A stretch of DNA of 64,000 nt from Datisca glomerata (GCA_003255025.1 QANY01005826.1:372001-436000); one strand, 5' to 3'; shown: positions 46,640-59,397, numbered from the stretch's first letter. Made by a program: numbers and translations. The notes: a model not told the origin generated them from the sequence alone.

Positions 46640-48230
46640 TGTGAGTTGCATCATGGGTGAAAACTAATGAATATGCCCTTCAGCAGCTACGATGTGGGAC
46701 AAATTGAGGTATTTGAGGTGATCGATTGTGATTTTTTGTCTTTGGTTATATTCCGCAATGAGGTAAGATCACTAGGCCATGAACTTGGAAATGTATATGG
46801 AATAAGTTTAAAGGGCAGAGTTTTGAAAATCTCTTACCTCTAAACTATAATATTGATATCCATAATATATTGGCAAGAATTAGTGAGTGATATTGAAGAT
46901 GAATTATTTCATTCATAAACAATGAGTCTAAGAGAATCACATATGTATGTAAGAAAAAATGTGATTGGAGAATCCATGCTTCTACTGATTAAATGACTAC
47001 TTTCTTCCAAATTAAAACCTTTCAACCCGAACATAGGAATTGTAGCAGGGCTAGAACCAATATAGAATTATTGACTTCATCTTGGATAGCTCAAAAGTAC
47101 TGGGTAAAGTTTAAAGATTCTCTTAGTTGGGAAGCCAAGGCATTGAAGGAGGAAATTAGGAGGGAATTTTTTGTGAATCTTTCTTTGCATAAGTGTAACA
47201 GAGCCAAGTGTAAGGTTTTGAAAATTGTGCGAGATGATGTCATTGGGAAATATGCTTAGATATGGGATTATTGTGAGGTTGTTAAGAAGATGAACCCTGG
47301 TTCTCATATGGGAGTTCTTTTGAACTCAAGCGTTTTTCAAATATGTTTTTGTTGCTTGTTTTCATTGAAGCAAGACTTTGTTGCTGGTTTTAGACACTTA
47401 ATATGTTTGGATGGTTGTCATTTAAAGGGGGTATTGCTAGCTGTTGTTAGGGTAGACGACAATGATAACATGTGCCCTATTTATTATGCAGTTGTGAATA
47501 ATGAAACGAATGAGACATGGAAGTGGTTTGTTGAATTATTGTTAGGAGAGATTGGCACTGACATGTGCCCCACATTCACGTCAAACAAACAAAAATGCTT
47601 AATAGAAACCTTGAAGTAGGCGATGCCACATACATGGCATATGGTTTATGTCTGACATCTTTATGCCAATTATAAAAAGAGTTTTCCCGGTAAGTTGATG
47701 AAATACCTAATGTGGGGTGCAACTAGTGCTACCTCTGAGAAATAATTTAAACAAAATATGAATGAATTATAGGAGGTGAACGTGGCTGCACATGCATGGC
47801 TTGAGAAAGAGGCAACTTCATATTGGTCTAAACATGCTTTTTATCCGGGGGTTAAGTGTGATGCTATCACAAACAATGTGGCTGAATGTTTTACCAAGTA
47901 CATTTTGGAGAGTAGAGACGTGCATTGCTCATTGGAGTGGTGACAACTTTTGGGAGGTGCAACACATGTATGGCTTTAGATATGTGGTGGACTTACATAA
48001 AAAGACTTGTGGTTATGGGATTTGGGAGTTTGACTGGCATTCCTTGTGCACATGTTATTGTCGCATGCATGAAGAAAAATAGGAACCTAATAGATATGTG
48101 GATGAGGTGTACAGTAAAGAAAAGTATTTGAAGCAATATGAGTGCCTCATTAAACCTGTCTAATCTCTTGATTGATAGGATTCTGTGGATAGGGATGAGC
48201 CCATAAGGTCGCCTATTGTGCACAGACAGC
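46640..48230 (+). pseudogene. MULE-2 MURA-type transposase remnant
   Basis: Recognisable pieces are a DNA-binding region near 46930 (ITYVCKKKCDWRIHAST), then open frames at 46993-47259 and 47290-47619 in the same phase with the DDE core motif FRHLICLDGCHLKG, followed by VVRVDDNDNMCPIYYAVV. Later, in a shifted frame at 47860-48060, there is AITNNVAECFTKYILESRD and a decayed SWIM-like stretch. Stops at 46990 and 47260 and at least one frameshift rule out function. It is related to MULE-1 in domain plan but clearly diverged in sequence. I could not find convincing terminal inverted repeats; the left end may be near the poly-C tract. A copia LTR begins at 48321, directly after it. Confidence 0.8.
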
Positions 48231-48320
48231 CTGATTTTTACTGCTTTGTTAAATCATGGTTCTTACCTATAGTCAAGAAACTCAACCTAGTCAAGATGTA
48301 CAATGATTATCTCACAATTA

Positions 48321-49118
48321 TGTTGGGGGTAATGCACTCAAAGTATGTGTATTGACATTTCAATATAAAATTTAATGGAATTACATTTTTATTATCATTG
48401 TTCTTTTAAATTATTGTTGAATAATTTATATAAATATCTGAAAATTTCATATTCGTTAATAAAACTATGATCCCGTATTAGTACGAGGGGATTAAGATAA
48501 TAGATAATGAATGAAATTGTCACCAACATATTAAAATATGAAATCTTTAATGAATGGTTGCTAGTACGGTTCACTAAGCATTATGAATGCATGTGATCAA
48601 GATCTGAATCATTGATGTGGATAGATATCTTAATGAATGTACTTTGTATAATGAGATTATATATGACAAGACCGATATAAATTAATATCTTTATTAACAT
48701 ATCGTTTATCATAAAGATTTAATACACATCAATATGATGATCATATGTAGACTAGTTTGAATCTTACGTAGTCATGAACTCATATACATGTCTACTGGAT
48801 CTTTCGATTCACTCGTTAAGGTTTGTTTGTAAAACATGCTAGTGATTTTTGTTTTGGAGATTCAGTGATATGGATGGCTGTGAACATGATCTTACAAGAT
48901 TTGAATTCCAAGCTTTCCTAACGGATCGTATATTGGTTCTTTTAACTGTTAATTCTGGAACTGAATGGTTATTGAGCTCAAATTTATAATATGATTATAA
49001 ATTAATCATTCACTAATGAATTAATGGTACTTAAAGATCAAGAGGTATTTAGAGAGGTAAAATGGTAATTTTGACTAGTTCTAATTTATGAATTAATAAT
49101 TGAAGGACAGAATTACAT
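48321..49118 (+). repeat. Copia-2 5' LTR (3' end missing)
   Basis: It aligns by eye with the minus-strand block 6401-5480 and, from 48537 on, with 53925-54490. After GACAGAATTACATGAAA near 49118 the match to both other copies stops. Confidence 0.7.
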
Positions 49119-50428
49119 GAAATTATAAAACTTATTATTAATTTTTAATTTTTAGAAAGTTAAAATTAATTAATTGATTCGGTTTGACACAAGTTTAATA
49201 AATTATTTATTGACTAAGTCAACTTCAATAATTATAAAAGATAATTATAGAGATAATTTTTATTAAGAAAAATAGTTTTTTCTAATTAAAAATTTTGTTC
49301 AAAACTTGAAGATTATGAAGATAGATATCAGGTGGAGAATGAGATATTTGGAAAATATGTAATCATGAAGTCCTCTTTGTAATTTTATTTCTTTATTTTA
49401 AAAGTTATTATTTAAAAATGCCCAATAGTCACTCGGTCTATTATTATTTTATTTAATTGTTAAATAAATATTTATTGATATGATTGGCGATCACATGCCA
49501 TACATGAAACCCTGCACGGTTTTATTTAATCATGCATCTCAACAGTAGAAACATGATTTATTAAGATTGTCGTAATATGTTTATATGAATTATTTTGAGA
49601 AATCAATTGCATGTAAATTGTTAGGTTTTAATTAGTTATAACTTGGTAATCATACCACACTAAGGGCTATAATAATCTTTAGGAAAATCGACTTTAGTAA
49701 AAGAGTTTTGTTAAAGTTTGATGAATATAATTAATTTGTTAATATAAATTCACCTAATTATGACTTAGGCACTTTAGAAGATTAAAATGAACTTAGACCA
49801 ATGAGATTGAGATAATTGATTATTAAATATTCATAGGGTTATTATTTTAATCAGTGATTAATTTAGAATTAATTGATTAGCTAAAATGAAAATACATAAT
49901 CCTAAAATAGTGAGTGAGAGAAAGTTGATAGGCCAATGTGATATATGGTCTCCATAATTAGTACAACATCGTGAGGTGTAGTAAGAGCCTTGAGATGGAT
50001 TTGTTTTCATCCCCCTAAGGAAGGTTTCGAGCTGTACCAATACCAAGGTTGGACTTCTTAAGAAGATAAGAGGAAGTGATGTAGTTTAGTTTTGACTGAC
50101 CCTAAGACTGCATGTTCTAAATGAAGTCACGGAATTTAAAATGATGGGTTACACTCATAAAGTCATAATTAAGCTTTCATGTGGATAGTTGTGACTTGAC
50201 CTAATAAGCGATACCTTATTGTTAGAAGAGAAAATATGAGATATTTTAAGTTTTAGTCAATAAGGATGAGAATGTCTCATAGACAACACATTAATTGTTG
50301 GGTTATTTTATCGTGATTAGTAATTGTTTAATTTATGTTGCATTCATGCATCACGATTACTTTTCAAATTCTAGATATTTATAAATTATATTGAATCTTG
50401 TATGATTTAAACTTTAGTTATCATTATT

Positions 50429-53400
50429 ATGTCTACCGTGGACAACCATGTTACTGCTTTACTTGCTCTTGAAACATTGAATGGGGATAATTTCATACGT
50501 TGAAAATCAAATATAAAATTAATGTTGATTTGTGAGAATCATAAGTTCGTTCTTACTGAGGAATGTCTTGAGCAGCACGTTGCTAATGCCCATAAGAATG
50601 TTAAGGACAAATATGATGCTTGGATCATATCAAACGACTAGGTCAACTATTACATGCTTGCGAGCATGAATGATGTTTTGAAAACCAAGCATAAAAACAT
50701 GGAGACTGCCTATGAAATTATGGAATCTACATGCGATGTTTGGGCAAAAGTCTGATCAAAGTCATCATGAGGCATTAAGAGCTATATGAGGACTAAGATG
50801 AAGAAGGTTACTTCTACGCGAGAACATGTTTTAAACATGATCAAAATAATGTATGAGGCAGAAGTACATGGGACGACCATTGGTGAACAGACTTAAGTTA
50901 GCATTATACTTGAGTTGCTCACACAAGCTTTTTCTACGTTCACGATCAACTATGATATGAACAAATCTCAATTCAACATGACCCAATTGTTGAATGAACT
51001 GCAGACTTTTGAGTTACTCAACCTTAGAATGACCAAAGAGGGCGAGACAAATGTTGTTGAGCAAAGCATTCGTCTAATATTGTTAAGAACAAGAAAAAGA
51101 AAAAAATAATGATAAGGATAAGAGTAAGAACAAAAGAGGAAAGAAAGCCAATACATCGTCGAAAGTCAAGAAGAACAAGAATGACAACAAGCCTAAGGGA
51201 AAATATTTCCACTGTGGGGTTGAAGGTCATTGGAAGAGAAACTGTAACAAGTATCTATCCAAGCTGAAAAAGAAAGGTAAATATAATTTAATCGTACTTT
51301 ATGCTTGCTTAGTGGAATATGATTTGTCATCTTTGATACTTGATTCAAGAGTTATTAACCATGTATGTTCTTCTTTGCGGATGCTTGATTTATCAAGGGA
51401 GCTGGCTGATGGCGAGGTCGTTTTGAGAGTTGACAGTGGCGCGCTCGTGTCAATTAAAATATTTGGGACAGTCCGTTTACTTTTTGCAAGAACTCTTATT
51501 TGAAGTTTCTTTTAGTAATAAAGAGTTTACTATTTCTAAGAGTGGATTCGATTCCATTGTGATGCTTTATAAATGAACTGTATATGCTTAAATCGACTAA
51601 ACGCGCATTAAATATTTTTAAATTATTTAAAGTAGTAAAACCTAAAAGTAACAAACGACGAATAGTTTGTCATGATGATGATAACACATATCTTTTACAA
51701 CTTAGGTTGAGACATATTAATCTAAATAGGTTAAACAGGTTAACAAATCATAGTGTTTTGAGAGAACAAAAAGTTGGAACTCTTCATGTTTGAGAATCCT
51801 GTCTAGAAGGTAAAAGACCAAGAGACCTTTATCTGGAAATGGTCAAAGAGCCAAAGAACCACTTGAACTAGTGCATAGTGAAATCTGTAGACCGATCAAT
51901 GTACAAGTTAGAGGTGAGTATGAGTATTTCATCATTTTTATTGATGATTACTCAAGATATTTTTATACTTACCTAATGCAAAGAAAATCTAAAACTTTTG
52001 AAAAGTTTAAAGACTTAAAAGCTGAAGCTGAAAAGTAATTAGATAAATTATTGAAAACCCTTTTATCAGATCGAGTTGGTGAATACTTGGATTTAGAATT
52101 CAAGGATTACTTACTGGAGTATGAAATCATATCCCAAATCGCAGCACCTGGAACGCCACAACAAAATGGAAACCAAACCTTATTAGATATGGTTAGGTCG
52201 ATGTTAAGCTACTCATCACTACCACTTACATTTTGGGGACATGTATTACACACGGCAACATACATTTTGTATACAATACCTTCTAAGTTTGTAAGCAAGA
52301 CACCTTTAGAGTTATGGAATGACTTCAAACCTAGTTTGCGTCATTTTCGTATATGGGGGTGTCCAGCTAACGTTCTTAGACCCAAAATTGAAAACTTAGA
52401 CTCAATGTCTGAAGTATGCACATTCGTTGGCTATGCTCTAGAGACTAGACGTGGGTACTTTTATAGTCACAATGATCAAAAGGTGTTTGTATCGATAAAT
52501 ATCACCTTTCTTGAACACAACTATATGAAAAACTACAAACCTCGAAACAAAGTAGTTCTCGAGAAAATAACGTCTAATGAGATCAGACCACCTTCATTTT
52601 TTACTGATGAACGACAAACCAAACATAGTTCCTGCAAAGGGAAATTCGGTGCAGCATCGTAGTGGAAGGGTTGTGAGACAACCAGCTCGCTACGAACTAG
52701 AGGCATATGTCCTAGCGTTAGACACTAATATGGACGATCCATTATCTTATGGAGAAGCAATGGATGATCCTGAAAAGGAGAAATTACAAGTTGCTATGAA
52801 CTAGGGAATGAAATCATTGTATTCCAATTTCATCTGGGAACTTGTAGATCCACCTGAAAATGTCAGTCCCATTGGATGTAAATGGATATTCAAGAATAAA
52901 AGAGGTGCATATGGGAAAGTAGAGACTTTCAAGGCATGGTTAGTAGCTAAGGGCTATACACAAAGGGAATGAGTCGATTATGAAGAGACATTCTTTCATG
53001 TGATAATGCTAAAATCCATTCGCATCATTTTGTCACTAGCCGCTAGTTTTGACTAAGAGATATGGCAAATGGACGTCAAGACAATTTTTCTGAATAGCTC
53101 TCTTGAAGAAATCATCTATATGATGCAACCAGAAGGGTTCTTATAAAAGGGGTAAGATTAGAAATTATGCAACTTGCTTAAATTCATTTATAGATTAAAA
53201 CAAGTATATAGATCTTGGAATCTTACATTTGATGAGATTATAAAGTCTTATGGTTTCGAGCAAAATATTGATGAAACTTTTTGTTTATAAATACATCAAA
53301 GATAAGATAGTAATTTTCTTAGTTCTTTATATTGATGACATTCTACTCATTGGAAAAGATGTAGAAACTCTATCAAAGGTAAAGAAGTAGTTAGCTGAGA

Positions 53401-53920
53401 AATTCCAAATGAAATATTTGGGAGATGCGAGCTATGTTCTTGACATTCAAATCCTAAGGGATAGAAAGAACAAGCTCTTGCACATTCTCAAGCATATTCT
53501 ATTGATAAGGTGTTGGAGAGATTCTTTATGGAGAATTCCAAGGAAGATTAACTATCGACCAAACATAGAATTTTCCTCTCCGAGGAGCAATATCCTAAGA
53601 TATCTCAGGAGGAAGATGATATGAGAAAGGTTCCTTATACTTGAGCTGCTGGTAGTCTCATGTGTGTCATGTTGTGTACGAGACCAGACATCTGTTATGT
53701 AGTGGGAATCGTCAGTCGTTATCAATCAAATCTAGATTTGGAACATTGGATTGCAGTAGAGCACATTCTCAAGTATCTAAGAAGAATGAGAAAGTATATG
53801 CTTGTTTGTTCAGTTGGAGACCTAAATCGCACTGGATATACTAATTATGAATCAGATAAGGATAGTCGAAAGTCGACGTCCGGGTCATACACCAAGATGA
53901 TCTATATTTTAAGCATGTAA
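50429..53920 (+). pseudogene. Copia-2 gag-pol polyprotein remnant
   Basis: Gag starts at 50429 (LLALETLNGDNF) with a TGA at 50501 in place of the conserved Trp. The zinc knuckle near 51205 reads YFHCGVEGHWKRNC, lacking the first Cys. The protease site near 51340 reads LDSRVINHVCSS. Integrase spans about 51850-52660, including SDRVGEYLDLEF and AAPGTPQQNG; its 203-codon open frame (52051-52662) is the longest intact piece. RT spans 52860-53420, with a YIDDILLIGK box near 53330 after a frameshift. RNase H breaks off after DSRKSTSGS. Many stops and shifts show long inactivity. The same family supplied the LTR fragment at 5480-6401. Confidence 0.85.
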
Positions 53921-53924
53921 TCTT

Positions 53925-54620
53925 TAATGAATGGTTGCTAGTACGGTTCACTATGCATTATGAATGTATATGATCTAGATCCAAATCATTGATGCGGATA
54001 GACATCTTAATGAATGTACTTTATATATAAGATTGTATAGGACATGCCTGATGTGAATTAATATCTTTATTAATATACTGTTTATCATAAAGATTTAACA
54101 CACATCAATTTGATGATCATATATAGATCAGTCTGAATCCTGAGTAGTCATGAACTATTATACATGTCTATTGGATCTTTTGATTTACTCGTTAAAGTTT
54201 ATTTGTAAAACACACTAGTGACTTTTGTTTAGGAGATTCAATGATATGGATGGTTGGGAACATGATCTTACAAAATTTAGAATCCAAGTTTTTCTAACGA
54301 ATCGTATATTGATTTCCTTAAGTGTTAATTCTGAAATTAAATGGTTATTGAGCTCAAATTTATAATACGATTATAAATTAGCCATTCACTAGTGAATTAA
54401 TGGTACTTAAAGATCAAGTGGTATTTAGAGGGGTAAAATAGTAATTTTGACCAGCTCTAATTTACGAACCAATAATTGAATGACAGAACTACATGAAATG
54501 ATTATATTAGTGGGCTACATGAGAATACTCTGTAAATATATTCTATAATCACTAAGAGTTCAATTCCATATTTATAGTGAAAAAATAATAGAATTAATAA
54601 ATAAGATTATTTAATTAACG
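53925..54620 (+). repeat. Copia-2 3' LTR remnant (first ~216 bases missing)
   Basis: TCTTTAATGAATGGTTGCTA near 53927 matches 48540, and the alignment continues to about 54490; it goes on to 54610 against the reverse complement of 5600-5490. The LTR probably continues to near 55690, but no second copy in the window shows where it ends. Confidence 0.7.
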
Positions 54621-55980
54621 AGTTTAATTAATAATCTAATGTATAAGAGTTTAGGATTATAGGTCTATAGTCCTCAGGTCATCTATGTACTACGCAATCA
54701 AGGGTGTGAATATTCCAAGACATGAGAAAATGATTGACTTGCAAAAGGAATTTTTATTTTGGGGCAAGTCATAATTATGAGATAATATGTGTGGATAATT
54801 AATTAATTGAATTATTTATATATTTAAATATATATTTTGGAAATTATATATATATATATATATAAATAATTATCGATTATTTTTTTAATTATCGATATTG
54901 AGATAAAATATCTAATTTTTGAAATTAGATAACTAAATTATTATTATATAATAATTTGAATCAACTAAATATGTTATTTGTGAAATAACAGATAAGTTAG
55001 TTGATAGCGATAATCAGATATGTTAATTTTCAATTAACTGATATCTAGATATTAATCTGATTAAAATAAATATTTAATTCGCAGTAATTGCCACGTGTCA
55101 ATGAGTGATTGAGTATCAGAGATTGATATGGACTATTATAGTGCCGTGTGGCGCTACAATACTGGGGTGTGCAATACTGTAGTGTCATGTGACACTGCAG
55201 TTGTGCACAGTTGTAGCGTGTCCCACTGTAATTGAAAATTTTACAAATAAATATTATTTCAGTTTATCCTTAAAAAATCCGATACACTATTATCTAAAAA
55301 AATACATATATTATTCTGATGACCTCAGTTGATGAATATGTTCAACAGTTCATCAAAATTGAATTGAGAACACAGTTGGTGTCAGAGTGATTTTTATCTG
55401 TGATTAATACCTAATCAAAACTCAAAAAGAATAATCACTAAGTTCTTTTAAAGAATCATCTCACTAAAGTGTTTTTTGGTAAATCTCTATATCTCATGTG
55501 TTGAGTACAACTAGAGACAGAAAAAGTGTCTTGGAATATTCTACGTGCCTACACACGTCCTAGTGCGTTGATGATTGATGATCGATCGATTTTACAATGA
55601 CGCTTGATATAGACTACAAGAGGTATATGATTCATAACCTTGTATGTTGTAGATTTAATGTATAAATATATAATGGATCCTAACTGATCGAAAAAGTATT
55701 TTCAATAATTTTTTTTACTTGGTTATCGTAGCGTTGCACAAGTTTTATTTTATTAAAAGATTCGATCTTCATTAAAAGTTTAGTTTTTAAAGTACCTCGT
55801 GCATGAGCGAGCTATCCCCATAAGAAGGGGACAATTGTCCCCTTTGTTTTTTCTATTTATGTGATATTTTATTAGTAAAATGATCAAATTTGTACAATTG
55901 ATGTACGTTTCCCTCTTTAATATTTGAAATTATATTCAGTTTGCCTCTTTAGTCTTAGTTTGCCCCTATAAATAAATCCT
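54621..55980. other. Probable LTR tail and flank
   Basis: No gene is visible. An (AT)n run lies at 54845-54865. Around 55135-55220, a short GC-richer passage repeats GTGTGGCGCTACAATACTG-like words (TGTAGTGTCATGTGACACTGCAG). The part to about 55690 is plausibly the rest of the Copia-2 LTR. Confidence 0.4.
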
Positions 55981-55993
55981 AGCCTCGCCCCTA

Positions 55994-56335
55994 GCCTTGT
56001 GGCACACGCTTACGCCGCGCATGCGTCGTGACAACCAAAAAAATTCACCACAAGGAGGAGAGGAAGAGGAAGGAGATGATCTATTTAGAATGTCTTACTT
56101 TTTGTGAACTATATTTAGAACATCTTTTTTTGTGAACTATTTGTGAACATATTTTTAAATGGCCTCGTGTCACACGTTTCCGCCACGCACGTGCCGTCAC
56201 AACCAACAAATTCCACCACAAGGATGAGAGGAAGAGGAAGGAGATAATCCATTTAGAATGTCTTACTTTTTGTGAACTATATTTCGAACGTCTTTTTTTT
56301 TGTGAACTATATAGAACATTTTTTTTGTGTGAAGC
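55994..56335 (+). repeat. Tandem duplication, two units of about 170 bp
   Basis: Unit 1 (55994-56160) begins GCCTTGTGGCACACGCTTACG and unit 2 (56161-56335) begins GGCCTCGTGTCACACGTTTCC. Both continue with CACCACAAGGA.GAGAGGAAG and TTTAGAATGTCTTACTTTTTG. Each unit also contains smaller repeats of TTTGTGAACTATAT. No coding function is apparent. Confidence 0.8.
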
Positions 56336-56645
56336 ATATGACATGGTAGATGGAAATGATGTGCTATTAAGTTTTTTTGTGGTACATAGAAATGATGGAA
56401 TAGAATTTTATAATTATTTTGTTGAAGAATATGATATGGCCGGTGGGTATGACAATTATTCAGTTATTTTGTTGATATATATTATAATTATTTTGTTGAA
56501 GGATATAATATGACAGTTATATCGCAACTATGTTATACATCCATTAAAAACATATAATAATAGGTCTTACATGAGAAATGATCTTACAATTAGAAAATTA
56601 TCATTTCTCTGTTGATCAAAAGATCTAGATATGATTTAAATAACT

Positions 56646-56997
56646 TTATACATAAAAAAAACATTGAAATAACACACAAATTTTGATACACCAAATTAAA
56701 TTAAGTTGATTCTTTTCAAGTTTGACAATTTGGGCATCAAGCCTAGCATTGTGAGCAAAGAGGATTGCAGAGTTCTCATTCAATTGCCTGACTTCTTTTT
56801 CTACATTCATAATCCCCATGTTTTTTACTCGAACATCGTATCGTTCAAGATAACCGCAATCGAACTCGTCCTGCCATTGGGCACAACAACAAAATCTTCT
56901 ACCTAGATTTTCATTGTCTAGTAGATATCCTTAATGGAGCTCTTCAACCGTAATATCAAAACCTTCTAGAAAAAGAAGCATTGCTTGATGAAATCAT
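56646..56997 (-). pseudogene. GRF zinc-finger protein gene, broken
   Basis: On the minus strand, ATG at 56997 opens a frame reading MISSSNASFSRRF with stops soon after, followed by RAPLRIST. A shift then leads into an open frame to the TAA at 56646 containing NLGRRFCCCAQWQDEFDCGY, a coiled-coil-like stretch (EKEVRQLNENSAILFAHNAR) and a C-terminal hydrophobic segment (LIWCIKICVLFQCFFYV). Order and motifs match small plant GRF-type zinc-finger proteins: a Cys-rich GRRF finger, short coiled coil and C-terminal membrane helix. Those proteins are often multi-copy; their job is poorly known. Here two stops, one frameshift and an altered first Cys pair make function unlikely. No neighbouring gene suggests a role. 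Confidence 0.65.
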
Positions 56998-57718
56998 TTT
57001 CTATAAAAGAAAAACTGTAAAAAAATTGATAGAAAATCAATTAGAAAAAATAACAACATTTATTCATGAAGGAGAATAATAAATATGATTGATAAAACTG
57101 AACTGGCAGGAGACTAAACCTAAACCGATGCTGGAACCATAGGAGAATTCGTCAAAATTTTGACAAATAAGTGAAGAGGGAAATGCAGTTTGTGGCTGAT
57201 TTTGGGATGAAAAAACATGAGAGATGGGGTAGCTTATAAGGTTGAAGAAATGTGCAAAATTGAAAAAAAATATAGGCACATGCGCGAATGTGATCATTTG
57301 ACAGTCAATTTACGGTCATTGGGGGTAAATTGATGGATAGAAAAAGTTGGAGGGCCAATTAAGAAGAAAAATTAGTTTAGGGGGTAAGTTTATTTTAGGG
57401 TAAAGTCTAGGGGTTCCTATGATATTAACCATTTATTTAATATATAACAAATATATTAATAGTAATTGTCCTAGAGAATGGTGGAATGAAAATATAAAAT
57501 TATGGTCAAACTAACTTGGTTATTAACTCAATTATTTTTAAAAATGGATAAAAAAATTATAGAATCCTACTAGAATGATTAAATGCTACATTTTCGATCT
57601 TTAATTGGTAAAATAACCTAATATGATGAATTAGCAACTTGAGCATGGGCAGGCTAACCCAATTGAACAGTGATAGAAAAAATCCATAAAAATCATCGAA
57701 ATTGAGCATAAGCATATT
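56998..57718. other. Intergenic region
   Basis: AT-rich sequence with no supported gene. The open frame on the minus strand at 57064-57297 has no recognisable motif. Confidence 0.45.
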
Positions 57719-57719
57719 A

Positions 57720-58576
57720 AGGACCCGTTTGACTCCACTTAAAATTATAGCTTAAACTTTTAAGTTGTAACTTATTTAAGTTTAGTTTTAATTTATAAGG
57801 TAAAGCGTGTTTGGCGCAACTTATTTTAATTAACTTTAAGTTATAACTTATGTCAAATTGATATTTGACAAATAAATTAATAAGTAAATTATTTCAATTA
57901 AAATTACTTTAATATCCATCTTAACGATATAGTTTACATTTAACATATTTATTTAATATCCACATTTTTTTAAATCATCAATCTAATCATTAACCCGGTG
58001 TTCTTGTCTAGTAATCCGCCCAACCCGATTCCCTGACACAAATGAGAGAGTCAGTACGGGACGAGATCATGGTCGGGTCGAGATCAGGGTTTGGATCAGG
58101 GCCTGGGCCTAGGGTCGGGGAGTCATGACTCGGCCCGTTTCCCTCGACCTGACTCCTTGACCCATGTCTCTAGCCGGACTCCTCGGTCGTTGTTCCCGAC
58201 CTGAATCCCTAACTTATGACCCATCCCAACCCGTGTCCCACCTGAGCCGTGCTATTTTGCCGATTGATTCTTTCGGCAGTGTTTTTCCTGAGGTCAGGAC
58301 GGTTTACCTCTCATTTCATAGAACTGTCTTGAGGAAGATATGTATATTTGTGTAGTTCTTAAAAAAGAAAAGGGTAAATTTGGACATGTGAAAAGATTTA
58401 AAATAATTTGAGTTAAAAAGTTAGATTAGTTTGCTTAAAGCTTATTAACTTTTTAGCTTAAATAAACTACTAGCTTTTTCAATAAAGTGTGTCAAACGTT
58501 CTCTTAAAAATAAATTATTTACTTATTTAAGTTATAAGTCATAAGCTCCAGTTTATAAGCTAAGCCAAACAGAACC
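57720..58576. mobile_element. MITE-like element with GC-rich core
   Basis: The left end GGACCCGTTTGACTCCACTT and the right end, read on the other strand, GGTTCTGTTTGGCTTAGCTT, start an imperfect inverted repeat. It continues with AAGTTATAACTTA-type words for some 150 bases on each side (57720-57870 and 58430-58576). Between them, 58000-58270 is strikingly GC-rich, with repeats such as GGGTCGGG, CAGGGTTTGGATCAGGGCC and CCCGACCTGAATCCC. No transposase is present, so it would be non-autonomous; ends of this kind occur in plant hAT and PIF/Harbinger MITEs. No clear target duplication was found. Confidence 0.55.
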
Positions 58577-59000
58577 TATATATATATATGATATATGCAA
58601 TATATTTTATATGTACAACATATATCATACAAACTTCGTGGAAGTTGGGGCTGGCGTGTGAGCATTGTTTTTAGGGCTATTTAGTTGGAGGAAACTATTC
58701 TTTATTTTAATTTTATCTTTAGGTAGTTTTTTAATCTTTTTTTTTTCTAAAACATTGCATATTCTTGAAGCTCTGCCCTGATTATATATTTCGGAGAGAA
58801 GTACTAATTATTTTGAAGTACTATTAAATAAATAAATTTTCTATTTTAATCATATAAATTGTCATAAAGTTTAATGAAATATCAAGAATAGCATAAATTT
58901 TAAAAAAATAAACAAAATGACAGCCAGTAGGATGATAAGCGTGATTTTCAAAATTCGTGAATTTTAAAAAATATCCAGTTTTGATTATATATAAGATAGA
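58577..59000. other. Intergenic region left of Copia-3
   Basis: AT-rich, with a TATA-rich palindromic stretch at 58580-58630. No gene is visible; the minus-strand frame at 58824-59147 crosses the LTR boundary and is a chance frame. Confidence 0.45.
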
Positions 59001-59067
59001 CATATATTTACCACATATATGTACATATTTACAATGTATCGTTTCCATGTGTACAATGTATTTATAA
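59001..59067 (+). repeat. Left copy of the 67-bp duplication flanking Copia-3
   Basis: It starts CATATATTTACCACATATAT and ends GTACAATGTATTTATAA, directly abutting the left LTR. The same 67 bases with two changes (A to G at two sites) follow the right LTR at 63806-63872. Confidence 0.9.
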
Positions 59068-59354
59068 CATTGAAGAAAGAAAAACAGAAAATATTGCCTA
59101 AGAAGGAAAATCTTCATCACATGCAAAAAGGGAAAATAAAACAGCAACTTTCACCAAACACAGTGGGTGTCTAACCTTTTCTGGAAATCCTATCAATAGG
59201 CGTCTGTTGGAGATCATAGGCAACCGTTAGAGATTATATGTATATATACACCACTTACTCATTGTAAAGTATCAGCATTATCAATAAGAAATCAGAACAA
59301 GAAATTCATCATCTTTCTTGAAGATAAGAACACTAAAGGTTCATCATTTCTACA
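59068..59354 (+). repeat. Copia-3 5' LTR
   Basis: 287 bases; ends CATTTCTACA, followed at once by the tRNA-Met primer-binding site. It contains TATATATACACCACTTACTC, a likely TATA region, near 59240. Confidence 0.9.
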
Positions 59355-59397
59355 TGGTATCAGAGCAACGATTCTGAGAACCAACACATACAACAGT

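Larger units (their letters stand above)
48321..55690 (+). mobile_element. Copia-2: decayed Ty1/copia element
   Basis: The left LTR starts TGTTGGGGGTAATGC at 48321, and a leader runs to the gag ATG at 50429. The gag-pol remnant ends abruptly at about 53920, inside RNase H. LTR-related sequence then resumes at 53925, corresponding to LTR position about 216, so the RNase H end, purine tract and LTR start were deleted together. The left LTR lost its 3' part and the primer-binding site (I see no TGGTATCAGAG word). The right boundary near 55690 is uncertain. Confidence 0.7.
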
